From the NCBI GenBank assembly GCA_949358305.1, contig OX442314.1:49484581-49548580 (forward strand): 64,000 nt of DNA, written 5' to 3'. Shown here piece by piece: positions 54,497 through 64,000 of this stretch (within the stretch, counting starts at the first letter, position 1; each line of letters opens with the position of its first letter). Source of the DNA: Strigamia acuminata (lineage: Eukaryota > Arthropoda > Chilopoda > Geophilomorpha > Linotaeniidae). The notes under the pieces are model-generated. The model was given only the letters and a program-made list of their open reading frames with translations, was not told where the DNA came from and did no database searches. A program made the position numbers and the translations under genes.

Positions 54497-55978
54497 TTAA
54501 TCAACATGATTCTTTGCTAAATATTGAGCTCGCATATTTGCAAATTTCCGAGATCTCTCAGCCTGCTGTACTGATTTCTTTCGACGTTTTTTCTTTGGGC
54601 AGTTACACACAGTGTACTCACTTGGCAGTGTAAATGACCGTGACGACCCAACTTTTTGTTTTAGGTCATCTCTGGAAAACCATACATGAATGGGACCCTC
54701 ATTGGAAAACCATACGTGGAAAGGACCCATATTTGGAATTGTGAAATCCCGCAACAAACGAGGGGATCTATATTTGACTCTAAGTCGTGGAACTGATGAT
54801 TGGAAACCTGGGTTTTCAGTCAGTTTTTGAACATGTTGGTTTGTACTTGAAGTTTCTTCATCACCAGCTGGACTTGGTGACCGAAAACGCTTTTTTGAAG
54901 TTCTTAATTCCTCTCGTTGAGATGAATTATTCTGGATATTGCAGGGTTGCTTTCCAGACGCAAATTGTTGTATCTCCGTCAGATTGACGACTGGGACGGG
55001 TTTTAGTCGTTGGTTACGGTATTGATTTCGAAATACGAATTGTTGCGCTTCGTTTATATTTTTAAATTCAGCTGAATTTAACTGGTATTGTTTACAATAC
55101 TGTTCGAATTGATACCGGATCTCCCGTGGGTTAGTCAAAAAACTTTCTTTTTTAGGTTTAAAATCATTCTCATTATCGTGTTGGTAATACTTTTTCAAGG
55201 GAAAAGTTTGCTTGACCTTTTTTCGATTTGAAATGGGCGTTAGGTAGAATTGTCTTGGCTGGGGACTCTTCTTGGTAGACAAATCATACGTCCGCAAACA
55301 TGAGTTTGTGATCGGCGATCGGGCACGTTGTTGTACGTTATTTGACTGCAAATGTTTGTTTGGAGTCCGAATATCTTTCCTTTGCGTTGATATTGGTGGC
55401 CCAAAACTTTTGTTTACGGTTCCCAATTCTTTTGATAGCGGTAGGTTAATCGACAGATTAAGGCTAGCCACATATCGTTGTGCTTCAGCTGGATTAGCAT
55501 ATCGAACTGAAATTAGCTGATCTCGATTGTAAACGAGTTTTAATTTGTTCTGAACAACCGACTGGTTAGTTAACGAACTCTCTGGACGAGAATTATTAGG
55601 TTTATAATTCTCTTCCCCCTTATCTACCGAATTAGGTGGTTTAAACTTTTCTAACTTAGATCCCCTACTGGATGTTTGAAACATAGTATGAGAATCTTGA
55701 TTCACTAAGTTTCGGCTGTATGTTTGTGGATTCCGTACTGGATCTTGATGTGAAGATTGAGATTGGGTACGATCTCGCCAGTTCCTAGCTTTTACATAGT
55801 CTGAAGCTTCGATTATATTTTTAAACTTGGTTTTATCCAGTCCATGACGATTACAATACAGAGTAAAATGATCGGGAATCTTTTCTGTTTGATCGCCAAG
55901 TGGTACAGAACTTAAATTTAAGTTTGTCTGCTTATTATTTCCTTTTGGATCGATCATATTCAATGGTTTTTGAGCCAT
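54497..55978 (-). CDS. Element-encoded 493-aa protein with a repeated YC...FKNI.EA motif
   Basis: The ATG is at 55976-55978 (MAQKPLNMIDP). The frame further upstream begins with a non-ATG codon. I do not recognise the family. A motif occurs near the N terminus (HFTLYCNRHGLDKTKFKNI, then EASDYV) and again after residue 270 (YQFEQYCKQYQLNSAEFKNI, then EAQQFV). A weaker third copy (SVRYANPAEAQRYVASL) lies between. The linkers are Asn/Gln/Ser-rich. Near the C terminus GPFHVWFSNEGPIHVWFS is a short tandem repeat, followed by CNCPKKKRRKK, a possible nuclear signal. There is no zinc knuckle, protease or RT. Its position between a 3' LTR and a long leader suggests it is the only protein of a non-autonomous LTR element; a host gene caught in it is the alternative. 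Confidence 0.5.
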   Translation of the reverse strand: MAQKPLNMIDPKGNNKQTNLNLSSVPLGDQTEKIPDHFTLYCNRHGLDKTKFKNIIEASDYVKARNWRDRTQSQSSHQDPVRNPQTYSRNLVNQDSHTMFQTSSRGSKLEKFKPPNSVDKGEENYKPNNSRPESSLTNQSVVQNKLKLVYNRDQLISVRYANPAEAQRYVASLNLSINLPLSKELGTVNKSFGPPISTQRKDIRTPNKHLQSNNVQQRARSPITNSCLRTYDLSTKKSPQPRQFYLTPISNRKKVKQTFPLKKYYQHDNENDFKPKKESFLTNPREIRYQFEQYCKQYQLNSAEFKNINEAQQFVFRNQYRNQRLKPVPVVNLTEIQQFASGKQPCNIQNNSSQREELRTSKKRFRSPSPAGDEETSSTNQHVQKLTENPGFQSSVPRLRVKYRSPRLLRDFTIPNMGPFHVWFSNEGPIHVWFSRDDLKQKVGSSRSFTLPSEYTVCNCPKKKRRKKSVQQAERSRKFANMRAQYLAKNHVD

Positions 55979-56248
55979 AAAAAAATTCAAAATCTGACGA
56001 TTTTAATTCTTTAATTTATAAAGAAGACGAATATAATACACTTTTCAACAAGAAACACTTCTAAACTTTACTTTTGACAAAATAAAATTAAACTTCGCGT
56101 TTGTTTGACACGTGTTAGCTTTTGCAGGTTACACGGCACACAAAATTCGAATCGTGACTGAAATCGGGACGGCGTGGTCAAGATGACTCTGGAACACGTC
56201 TTCTGGTCTGGTCTGGATGCGAATGATCAGTATCTGATCTGGTCCTCC

Positions 56249-56330
56249 TTTAATAGCAGGGGGCTGGGGATCCCTAGATCTCCCAACTTCTGATTGGCGG
56301 ATGTTAGTGTCGGCCAATGGTATAAAGGAC
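56249..56330. promoter_or_regulatory. CCAAT- and TATA-containing promoter-like segment
   Basis: On the minus strand CCAAT and ATTGG words near 56290-56315 precede TATTAAAG at about 56249-56256, some 270 bp before the ATG at 55978. On the plus strand GGCCAATGGTATAAAGG (about 56310-56326) also looks promoter-like. The ATTGGCCGACA word is shared with the promoter at 2187-2197. Confidence 0.4.
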
Positions 56331-56369
56331 GTTACATCTATTTAGTAGTTCTCTACTAAGTCCGTTCCC

Positions 56370-57940
56370 TTCGAGATTCAATTTTACCGATAAAATAAAA
56401 TTCCTTCGGGAAGACATTCGTAAAATATTGTATTTTTCAAATGAAAATAAAATAAACTTACTTCAATCTTCTTGAACTTTGGGATTTTTACCAATCCAAA
56501 TAATTAAATAACTTTTCTTCAAAAAATATTTTTCTTTGATTATTCCGTTTAGTGTGTAATATCATTACAACCACAGTTTTAATAAAGTTTTCTCAAACTC
56601 TCAATTTTTCTTATTCTTATTCAATTATCGTTCAAATAATCATTCCTTTGTAATTGAAATCTATTTTCGATTCCCAACATTGTGTATTCATTTCCAATAG
56701 GAAGAATAATTTGACCAAGTCTTTACTTTTTCGGGTTTAAATTCCATTTTTCGAGTGTGAAAAAATAAATTTTCACCATCCATCTCCCCCTTTTTTAACA
56801 AATTTTTTTAACAAATAAAAATTCGTTAAAATTCTTTAAATTTGTTTTGCGAGAAAAATTATCTAATTCTCTAATCTTCCAAAAGAAAATATTCGAAATT
56901 TTACTTTAAACGATAAAGTTATTGGTACAAATGTGTACTTGTTTTTCGGGAGAAAACTATTCGACAATCCTTTAGACTTTTGGGTAAAAATTATTCATCA
57001 AATCTTTCTTTTTTGATGACAATTGCTTTGATTTTTCGAAAGAAAATATCTAGCTAAATTCCACTTTTCCTGAGCGGACAATTGTTTTCACAATTAGTTA
57101 TTCCTTTGCGATATTTACGAAGGACGTGTCTTTGATTATTCGTTTTAATAATTTTCGTCCCCCTTATCTCTAATAACGAGATGTTTTTGCAGAGATCTTT
57201 TATCTTTTGAATGAAAGAATATTTAAATCTCAATTGTCGTAAATACCTTCATCTGCTGCAGCATTTCCTCAATTTGAACTTTTCAAATGAAAAGACAAAT
57301 CTGGAGAACTTTCACTGTCAAACTTCTATTCCTATCGCGCCAAAATTCGTAATTCACTGGTTTGGAATTCCGTATAACACGTGACACAATAACAGTATCG
57401 ATGTCACAATTAAGCAGTTTACTACTCGGTCCGCGCGAGGACATGTAAATTACTTTTTTCCGATAAAAATAATTTTTCTTTGAAAAATATTTGAAATTGA
57501 TTTTTCACAACTACTTTTGAATGAAATAAAATGAAGTTATTCCAACTTTTCGTTAATTGCTCACACATAACATTCCCTTTACTGTGGGATTTGCATCGAA
57601 ATTCCATTTTTAAAGAACCTTTCTTTTACTTATCGCAAATAAAACATATTCAATCGTTTTTCTGATTAAACTTTAACACGTAAATTACGAACGAAATATA
57701 TGATGACATTCCATTAACCTTTAGGAAAATTGACTAAATTCTTAATTTTTAGAGAAAAATAATGTATCTAGAATCTTTCCTTTTCCGAATAAAATCTATG
57801 TTCAAAATAGAAGATAAATCTTGTGCAATTCTTAGTTTTTTCGAATGGAAAAATACAACTTTTCATCAGCGGTGATTTATTTGATTTTTCCGAAAGAAAA
57901 ATAATTACTTTGAAACTTATTTTCTTCGTTTAAATCAGCT
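56370..57940. repeat. AT-rich region with recurrent small inverted repeats (ttttC..A.GAAAA)
   Basis: About twenty short hairpin-like words such as ttttcgggagaaaa, ttttcgaaagaaaa, tttttcgaatggaaaaa and tttttccgaaagaaaaa recur every 50-90 bp. No ORF is supported. TCCCCCTT words (AAGGGGGA on the element strand) recur at 56785-56792 and 57158-57165. Confidence 0.6.
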
Positions 57941-57959
57941 ATCTGATTTTAACCTTCGG

Positions 57960-58450
57960 AAGCGAGTGCACCCGCAAAATCCGCACTTTGGGAGTGACTA
58001 TTCCTCGGATTCCGGCCGGACCAAACTCTTCCGGAAAATGTCCGGGGGAATGCTGAGAGTGCCGATAGACGACATTCGATTTTATGTCGTGGATTTTTGT
58101 GCGGTTTGCGCCGTGTTTATTATTCGTACGAGATTTGGTATTTTCGCAGGGTTGTTGTCGCGCGAGATTCATCGGGGTAAAGCGAGTTCATCAACGACCT
58201 CGCCGGTGAATGTTGCTAAAAATCTGTGCAAGTGTTGTCAAATATTGCCGTGATTCGATGGAATTTTTGTCAGACATTGGGAAATTTTTTTTGACTTGTC
58301 CAACGCGCCAGTAAATCGAGCGTCCACACGCGCCCACATGCGTGAACAGTGCACTCGCCCTCCGCGCCCCGTCGGCGTAGGCGCCGGCCGTCCCCCCTTT
58401 CTCTCTCTCTCTCTCTCTTCCGCCCGGGAATCGCCCTTCCGCCCGTCACC
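57960..58450. other. No gene supported; includes a (CT)n run
   Basis: The composition changes from AT-rich to GC-rich at about 57960. A (CT)n run lies at 58399-58419. Short frames are present on both strands but none shows a domain or promoter. Confidence 0.5.
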
Positions 58451-58453
58451 GAA

Positions 58454-58579
58454 TTTTGTCAATATCTGATAAATTTCCACAGAATTGCAGCGACATTGTA
58501 CGGGATATTTCTGCCCGATTTGACGGACTTATGTAAAACATTGTTGAAATTCCGTGGAAATTTATAAAATATTGACAAA
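58454..58579. repeat. Inverted repeat, possible MITE
   Basis: Arms tttgtcaatat(c/t)... at 58454-58480 and its inverse at 58554-58579 share about 23 of 26 positions. A run of about 16 C follows at 58637-58652. No target duplication was recognised. Confidence 0.5.
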
Positions 58580-58806
58580 GGTTGGTGACCGACCCACGGC
58601 GCGTTGCGGCGCGGTCGGAGCACGCGACCCAATCCCCCCCCCCCCCCCCCTCCCCAAAAAACCACGCCCCGAGGAACCCCGAGGTTCGGTTTCCGACCGG
58701 GTCGCCTCTTGATCCGACCCGGGGCGCGTCACGGCGCGGTCGGAGGACGGCCCTCGCCCCCAAAAACCACACTCCGGGTCACGTGGTCTCGCACCCGACT
58801 CTCTCA

Positions 58807-61800
58807 GTTATCCCGTTACGGCCCTTGGCCGTAACGGGCCGTTACGGGATCGTGACGGGACCGTCGGCGGCCCGTTAACGGCCCGCACGGGCCGTGACGG
58901 GATCGTGACGGGACCGTTGGCGGCCCGTTAACGGCCCGCACGCGCCGTGACGGGACCGTGACGGGACCGTCGGCGGCCCGTTAACGGCCCGTACGACTCC
59001 ATGCGGGCCGTTGACGGGCCGTTAACGGGCCGTTAACGGGCCGTTAACGGCGTAAATCGAAAAAATCAACAACCGACAACACGTACGTGAAAACGCGTAC
59101 AACATTCATAGACATTAATCTCGAATCCTGTTTTTGGTTTTACGCCGTTAACGGGCCGTTAACGGGCCGTTAACGGCCCGTTAACGGCCCGTTAACGGCC
59201 CGCGTGAGGTCGTACGGGCCGTCGGCGAGCCGAAGTCCGGGAACGAAGGCCGTGACGGGATCGTGACGGGACTGTCGGCGGCCCGTTAACGGCCCGCACG
59301 CGCCGTGACGGGACCGTGACGGGACCGTCGGCGGCCCGTTAACGGCCCGTGCGGGCCGTTGCGGGATCGTGACGGGATCGTCGACGGCCCGTTAACGGCC
59401 CGTGCGGGCCGTTGCGGGCCGTTGACGGGCCGTTGACGGGCCGTTAACGGGCCGTTAACGGGCCGTTACGGCGTGAATCGAAAAAATCAACAACCGACAA
59501 CACGTACATGAAAACGCGTACAACATTCATAGACATTAATCTCGAATCCTGTTTTCGGTTTTGCCCCGTTAACGGGCCGTTAACGGGCCGTTAACGGGCC
59601 GTTAACGGCCCGTGCGGGCCGTTGCGGGATCGTGACGGGACCGTCGACGGCCCGTTAACGGCCCGTGCGGGCCGTTGCGGGATCGTGACGGGACCGTCAG
59701 CGGCCCGTTAACGGCCCGTGCGGGCCGTTGCGGGATCGTGACGGGATCGTCGACGGCCCGTTAACGGCCCGTGCGGGCCGTTGCGGGATCGTGACGGGAC
59801 CGTCAGCGGCCCGTTAACGGCCCGTGCGGGCCGTTGCGGGATCGTGACGGGATCGTCGACGGCCCGTTAACGGCCCGTGCGGGCCGTTGCGGGCCGTTGA
59901 CGGGCCGTTGACGGGCCGTTAACGGGCCGTTAACGGGCCGTTACGGCGTGAATCGAAAAAATCAACAACCGACAACACGTACATGAAAACGCGTACAACA
60001 TTCATAGACATTAATCTCGAATCCTGTTTTTGGTTTTACGCCGTTAACGGGCCGTTAACGGGCCGTTAACGGCCCGTTAACGGCCCGCGTGAGGTCGTAC
60101 GGGCCGTCGGCGAGCCGAAGTCCGGGAACGAAGGCCGTGACGGGATCGTGACGGGACCGTCAGCGGCCCGTTAACGGCCCGTGCGGGCCGTTGCGGGATC
60201 GTGACGGGATCGTCGACGGCCCGTTAACGGCCCGTGCGGGCCGTTGCGGGCCGTTGACGGGCCGTTGACGGGCCGTTAACGGGCCGTTAACGGGCCGTTA
60301 CGGCGTGAATCGAAAAAATCAACAACCGACAACACGTACGTGAAAACGCGTACAACATTCATAGACATTAATCTCGAATCCTGTTTTCGGTTTTGCCCCG
60401 TTAACGGGCCGTTAACGGGCCGTTAACGGGCCGTTAACGGCCCGTGCGGGCCGTTGCGGGATCGTGACGGGACCGTCGACGGCCCGTTAACGGCCCGTGC
60501 GGGCCGTTGCGGGATCGTGACGGGACCGTCAGCGGCCCGTTAACGGCCCGTGCGGGCCGTTGCGGGATCGTGACGGGATCGTCGACGGCCCGTTAACGGC
60601 CCGTGCGGGCCGTTGCGGGATCGTGACGGGACCGTCAGCGGCCCGTTAACGGCCCGTGCGGGCCGTTGCGGGATCGTGACGGGATCGTCGACGGCCCGTT
60701 AACGGCCCGTGCGGGCCGTTGCGGGCCGTTGACGGGCCGTTGACGGGCCGTTAACGGGCCGTTAACGGGCCGTTACGGCGTGAATCGAAAAAATCAACAA
60801 CCGACAACACGTACATGAAAACGCGTACAACATTCATAGACATTAATCTCGAATCCTGTTTTTGGTTTTACGCCGTTAACGGGCCGTTAACGGGCCGTTA
60901 ACGGCCCGTTAACGGCCCGCGTGAGGTCGTACGGGCCGTCGGCGAGCCGAAGTCCGGGAACGAAGGCCGTGACGGGATCGTGACGGGACCGTCAGCGGCC
61001 CGTTAACGGCCCGTGCGGGCCGTTGCGGGATCGTGACGGGATCGTCGACGGCCCGTTAACGGCCCGTGCGGGCCGTTGCGGGCCGTTGACGGGCCGTTGA
61101 CGGGCCGTTAACGGGCCGTTAACGGGCCGTTACGGCGTGAATCGAAAAAATCAACAACCGACAACACGTACGTGAAAACGCGTACAACATTCATAGACAT
61201 TAATCTCGAATCCTGTTTTCGGTTTTGCCCCGTTAACGGGCCGTTAACGGCCCGTGCGGGCCGTTGCGGGATCGTGACGGGACCGTCGACGGCCCGTTAA
61301 CGGCCCGTGCGGGCCGTTGCGGGATCGTGACGGGACCGTCAGCGGCCCGTTAACGGCCCGTGCGGGCCGTTGCGGGATCGTGACGGGATCGTCGACGGCC
61401 CGTTAACGGCCCGTGCGGGCCGTTGCGGGATCGTGACGGGACCGTCAGCGGCCCGTTAACGGCCCGTGCGGGCCGTTGCGGGATCGTGACGGGATCGTCG
61501 ACGGCCCGTTAACGGCCCGTGCGGGCCGTTGCGGGCCGTTGACGGGCCGTTGACGGGCCGTTAACGGGCCGTTAACGGGCCGTTACGGCGTGAATCGAAA
61601 AAATCAACAACCGACAACACGTACATGAAAACGCGTACAACATTCATAGACATTAATCTCGAATCCTGTTTTTGGTTTTACGCCGTTAACGGGCCGTTAA
61701 CGGGCCGTTAACGGCCCGTTAACGGCCCGCGTGAGGTCGTACGGGCCGTCGGCGAGCCGAAGTCCGGGAACGAAGGCCGTGACGGGATCGTGACGGGACC

Positions 61801-64000
61801 GTCAGCGGCCCGTTAACGGCCCGTGCGGGCCGTTGCGGGATCGTGACGGGATCGTCGACGGCCCGTTAACGGCCCGTGCGGGCCGTTGCGGGCCGTTGAC
61901 GGGCCGTTGACGGGCCGTTAACGGGCCGTTAACGGGCCGTTACGGCGTGAATCGAAAAAATCAACAACCGACAACACGTACGTGAAAACGCGTACAACAT
62001 TCATAGACATTAATCTCGAATCCTGTTTTCGGTTTTGCCCCGTTAACGGGCCGTTAACGGCCCGTGCGGGCCGTTGCGGGATCGTGACGGGACCGTCGAC
62101 GGCCCGTTAACGGCCCGTGCGGGCCGTTGCGGGATCGTGACGGGACCGTCAGCGGCCCGTTAACGGCCCGTGCGGGCCGTTGCGGGATCGTGACGGGATC
62201 GTCGACGGCCCGTTAACGGCCCGTGCGGGCCGTTGCGGGATCGTGACGGGACCGTCAGCGGCCCGTTAACGGCCCGTGCGGGCCGTTGCGGGATCGTGAC
62301 GGGATCGTCGACGGCCCGTTAACGGCCCGTGCGGGCCGTTGCGGGCCGTTGACGGGCCGTTGACGGGCCGTTAACGGGCCGTTAACGGGCCGTTACGGCG
62401 TGAATCGAAAAAATCAACAACCGACAACACGTACATGAAAACGCGTACAACATTCATAGACATTAATCTCGAATCCTGTTTTTGGTTTTACGCCGTTAAC
62501 GGGCCGTTAACGGGCCGTTAACGGCCCGTTAACGGCCCGCGTGAGGTCGTACGGGCCGTCGGCGAGCCGAAGTCCGGGAACGAAGGCCGTGACGGGATCG
62601 TGACGGGACCGTCAGCGGCCCGTTAACGGCCCGTGCGGGCCGTTGCGGGATCGTGACGGGACCGTCAGCGGCCCGTTAACGGCCCGTGCGGGCCGTTGCG
62701 GGATCGTGACGGGATCGTCGACGGCCCGTTAACGGCCCGTGCGGGCCGTTGCGGGATCGTGACGGGACCGTCAGCGGCCCGTTAACGGCCCGTGCGGGCC
62801 GTTGCGGGATCGTGACGGGATCGTCGACGGCCCGTTAACGGCCCGTGCGGGCCGTTGCGGGCCGTTGACGGGCCGTTGACGGGCCGTTAACGGGCCGTTA
62901 ACGGGCCGTTACGGCGTGAATCGAAAAAATCAACAACCGACAACACGTACATGAAAACGCGTACAACATTCATAGACATTAATCTCGAATCCTGTTTTTG
63001 GTTTTACGCCGTTAACGGGCCGTTAACGGGCCGTTAACGGCCCGTTAACGGCCCGCGTGAGGTCGTACGGGCCGTCGGCGAGCCGAAGTCCGGGAACGAA
63101 GGCCGTGACGGGATCGTGACGGGACCGTCAGCGGCCCGTTAACGGCCCGTGCGGGCCGTTGCGGGATCGTGACGGGATCGTCGACGGCCCGTTAACGGCC
63201 CGTGCGGGCCGTTGCGGGCCGTTGACGGGCCGTTGACGGGCCGTTAACGGGCCGTTAACGGGCCGTTACGGCGTAAATCGAAAAAATCAACAACCGACAA
63301 CACGTACGTGAAAACGCGTACAACATTCATAGACATTAATCTCGAATCCTGTTTTTGGTTTTACGCCGTTAACGGGCCGTTAACGGCCCGTTAACGGCCC
63401 GTTAACGGCCCGCACAGGCCGTGACGGGATCGTGACGGGACTGTCGGCGGCCCGTTAACGGCCCGCACGAGCCGTGACGGGATCGTGACGGGACCGTCGG
63501 CAGCCCGTTAACGGCCCGTACGACTCCATGCGGGCCGTTGACGGGATCGTGACGGGACCGTCGGCAGCCCGTTAACGGCCCGCACGGGCCGTGACGGGAT
63601 CGTGACGGGACCGTCGGCGGCCCGTTAACGGCCCGCACGAGCCGTGACGGGATCGTGACGGGACCGTCGGCAGCCCGTTAACGGCCCGCACGGGCCGTGA
63701 CGGGATCGTGACGGGACCGTCGGCGGCCCGTTAACGGCCCGCACGAGCCGTGACGGGATCGTGACGGGACCGTCGGCGGCCCGTTAACGGCTTGTACGGG
63801 CCGTTACGGGATCGTGACGGGACCGTCGGCGGCCCGTTAACGACTCGCACGGGCCGTTAACGGGGTCGTTACGGGACCGTCGGCGGCCCGTGCGGCGGCC
63901 TCGCCAACCTCGTGCGGCCCGTTAACGGCCCGTACGGGCCGTTACGGGGCCGTTGCGGGATCGTCGGCGGCCCGTTAACGGCCCGCACGGGACAACGGGC
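58807..64000. repeat. GC-rich satellite with higher-order structure
   Basis: The array is built from CGTTAACGGGCC / GGCCCGTTAACG words joined by gatcgtgacggga(c/t)cgtc(g/a)(g/a)cgg segments. Eleven copies of a conserved AT-richer block (aatcgaaaaaatcaacaacc followed by about 80 bp) start at 59055, 59476, 59951, 60308, 60783, 61140, 61593, 61950, 62403, 62919 and 63276. The spacings are 421, 475, 357, 475, 357, 453, 357, 453, 516 and 357 bp, so a long and a short unit alternate as an approximately 0.8-kb dimer. The array continues beyond the window. Frames inside it are artefacts of the repeat. Confidence 0.95.

Noticed and set aside
63402-63638. 78-codon frame in the satellite
   Set aside because: It is a translation of the tandem repeat only.
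58807-64000. CRISPR-like array of regularly spaced repeats
   Set aside because: The repeats are contiguous satellite units with repeat-derived spacers and a higher-order period in a eukaryotic genome. No cas-type genes are present.

Overview
The window is eukaryotic, and almost certainly from an animal, probably an invertebrate. It has intron-like GT...AG boundaries, TATA/CCAAT promoters, Ty3/Gypsy and Copia LTR retrotransposons, Merlin, hAT-type and piggyBac-type DNA elements, MITEs, a centromere-type histone H3 variant and SERTA-like proteins. No bacterial operon, CRISPR array, rRNA or convincing tRNA gene was seen. Most of the DNA is repeat-derived. The species cannot be named from the sequence.

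Layout. 0-8 kb: AT-rich DNA with two small genes on the minus strand (1349-2062 and 3753-4262), each behind a TATA+CCAAT promoter, plus repeated exon fragments, a hAT MITE and terminal exons of unknown genes. 8.3-10.1 kb: a solo LTR with a 4-bp target duplication. 10-12.7 kb: degenerate transposase and Gypsy integrase remains. 15.2-29.6 kb: one complete 14.4-kb Ty3/Gypsy element on the minus strand. It has 586-bp LTRs that differ at one base, a polypurine tract, gag, pol and a third ORF in the env position. pol is broken by a TGA codon and by a 219-bp piggyBac-type MITE, and the third ORF is broken by a TGA. 29.7-41 kb: a Merlin transposase remnant, a small basic/acidic protein gene (30727-31203), a Copia remnant, a 21-bp tandem array, another solo LTR and several long inverted or direct repeat pairs.

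41.2-49.9 kb is the most interesting part. It is a large inverted duplication with a second palindrome nested at its centre. Each arm carries an intronless gene for a CENP-A-like (cenH3) histone H3 variant and a neighbouring gene for a SERTA-like protein; the left arm also keeps a second, shorter SERTA-like gene. The central palindrome holds two head-on, truncated copies of the cenH3 promoter and first codons, and one of these has its promoter motif triplicated. Several small genes elsewhere in the window (1349-2062, 3753-4262 and, more weakly, 30727-31203) share promoter words with the cenH3 genes. They may therefore be a co-expressed family.

49.9-58 kb: a 5'-truncated Gypsy pol, cut by the 1.9-kb LTR of another element. 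That element carries a 493-aa ORF with an internally repeated motif, and a long AT-rich stretch full of small inverted repeats and polypurine tracts. 58.8-64 kb: a GC-rich, CpG-dense satellite built on a GTTAAC-centred word, with a higher-order alternation of long and short units. It runs off the end of the window.

All functional calls rest on reading the translated sequence by eye. No database search was possible.
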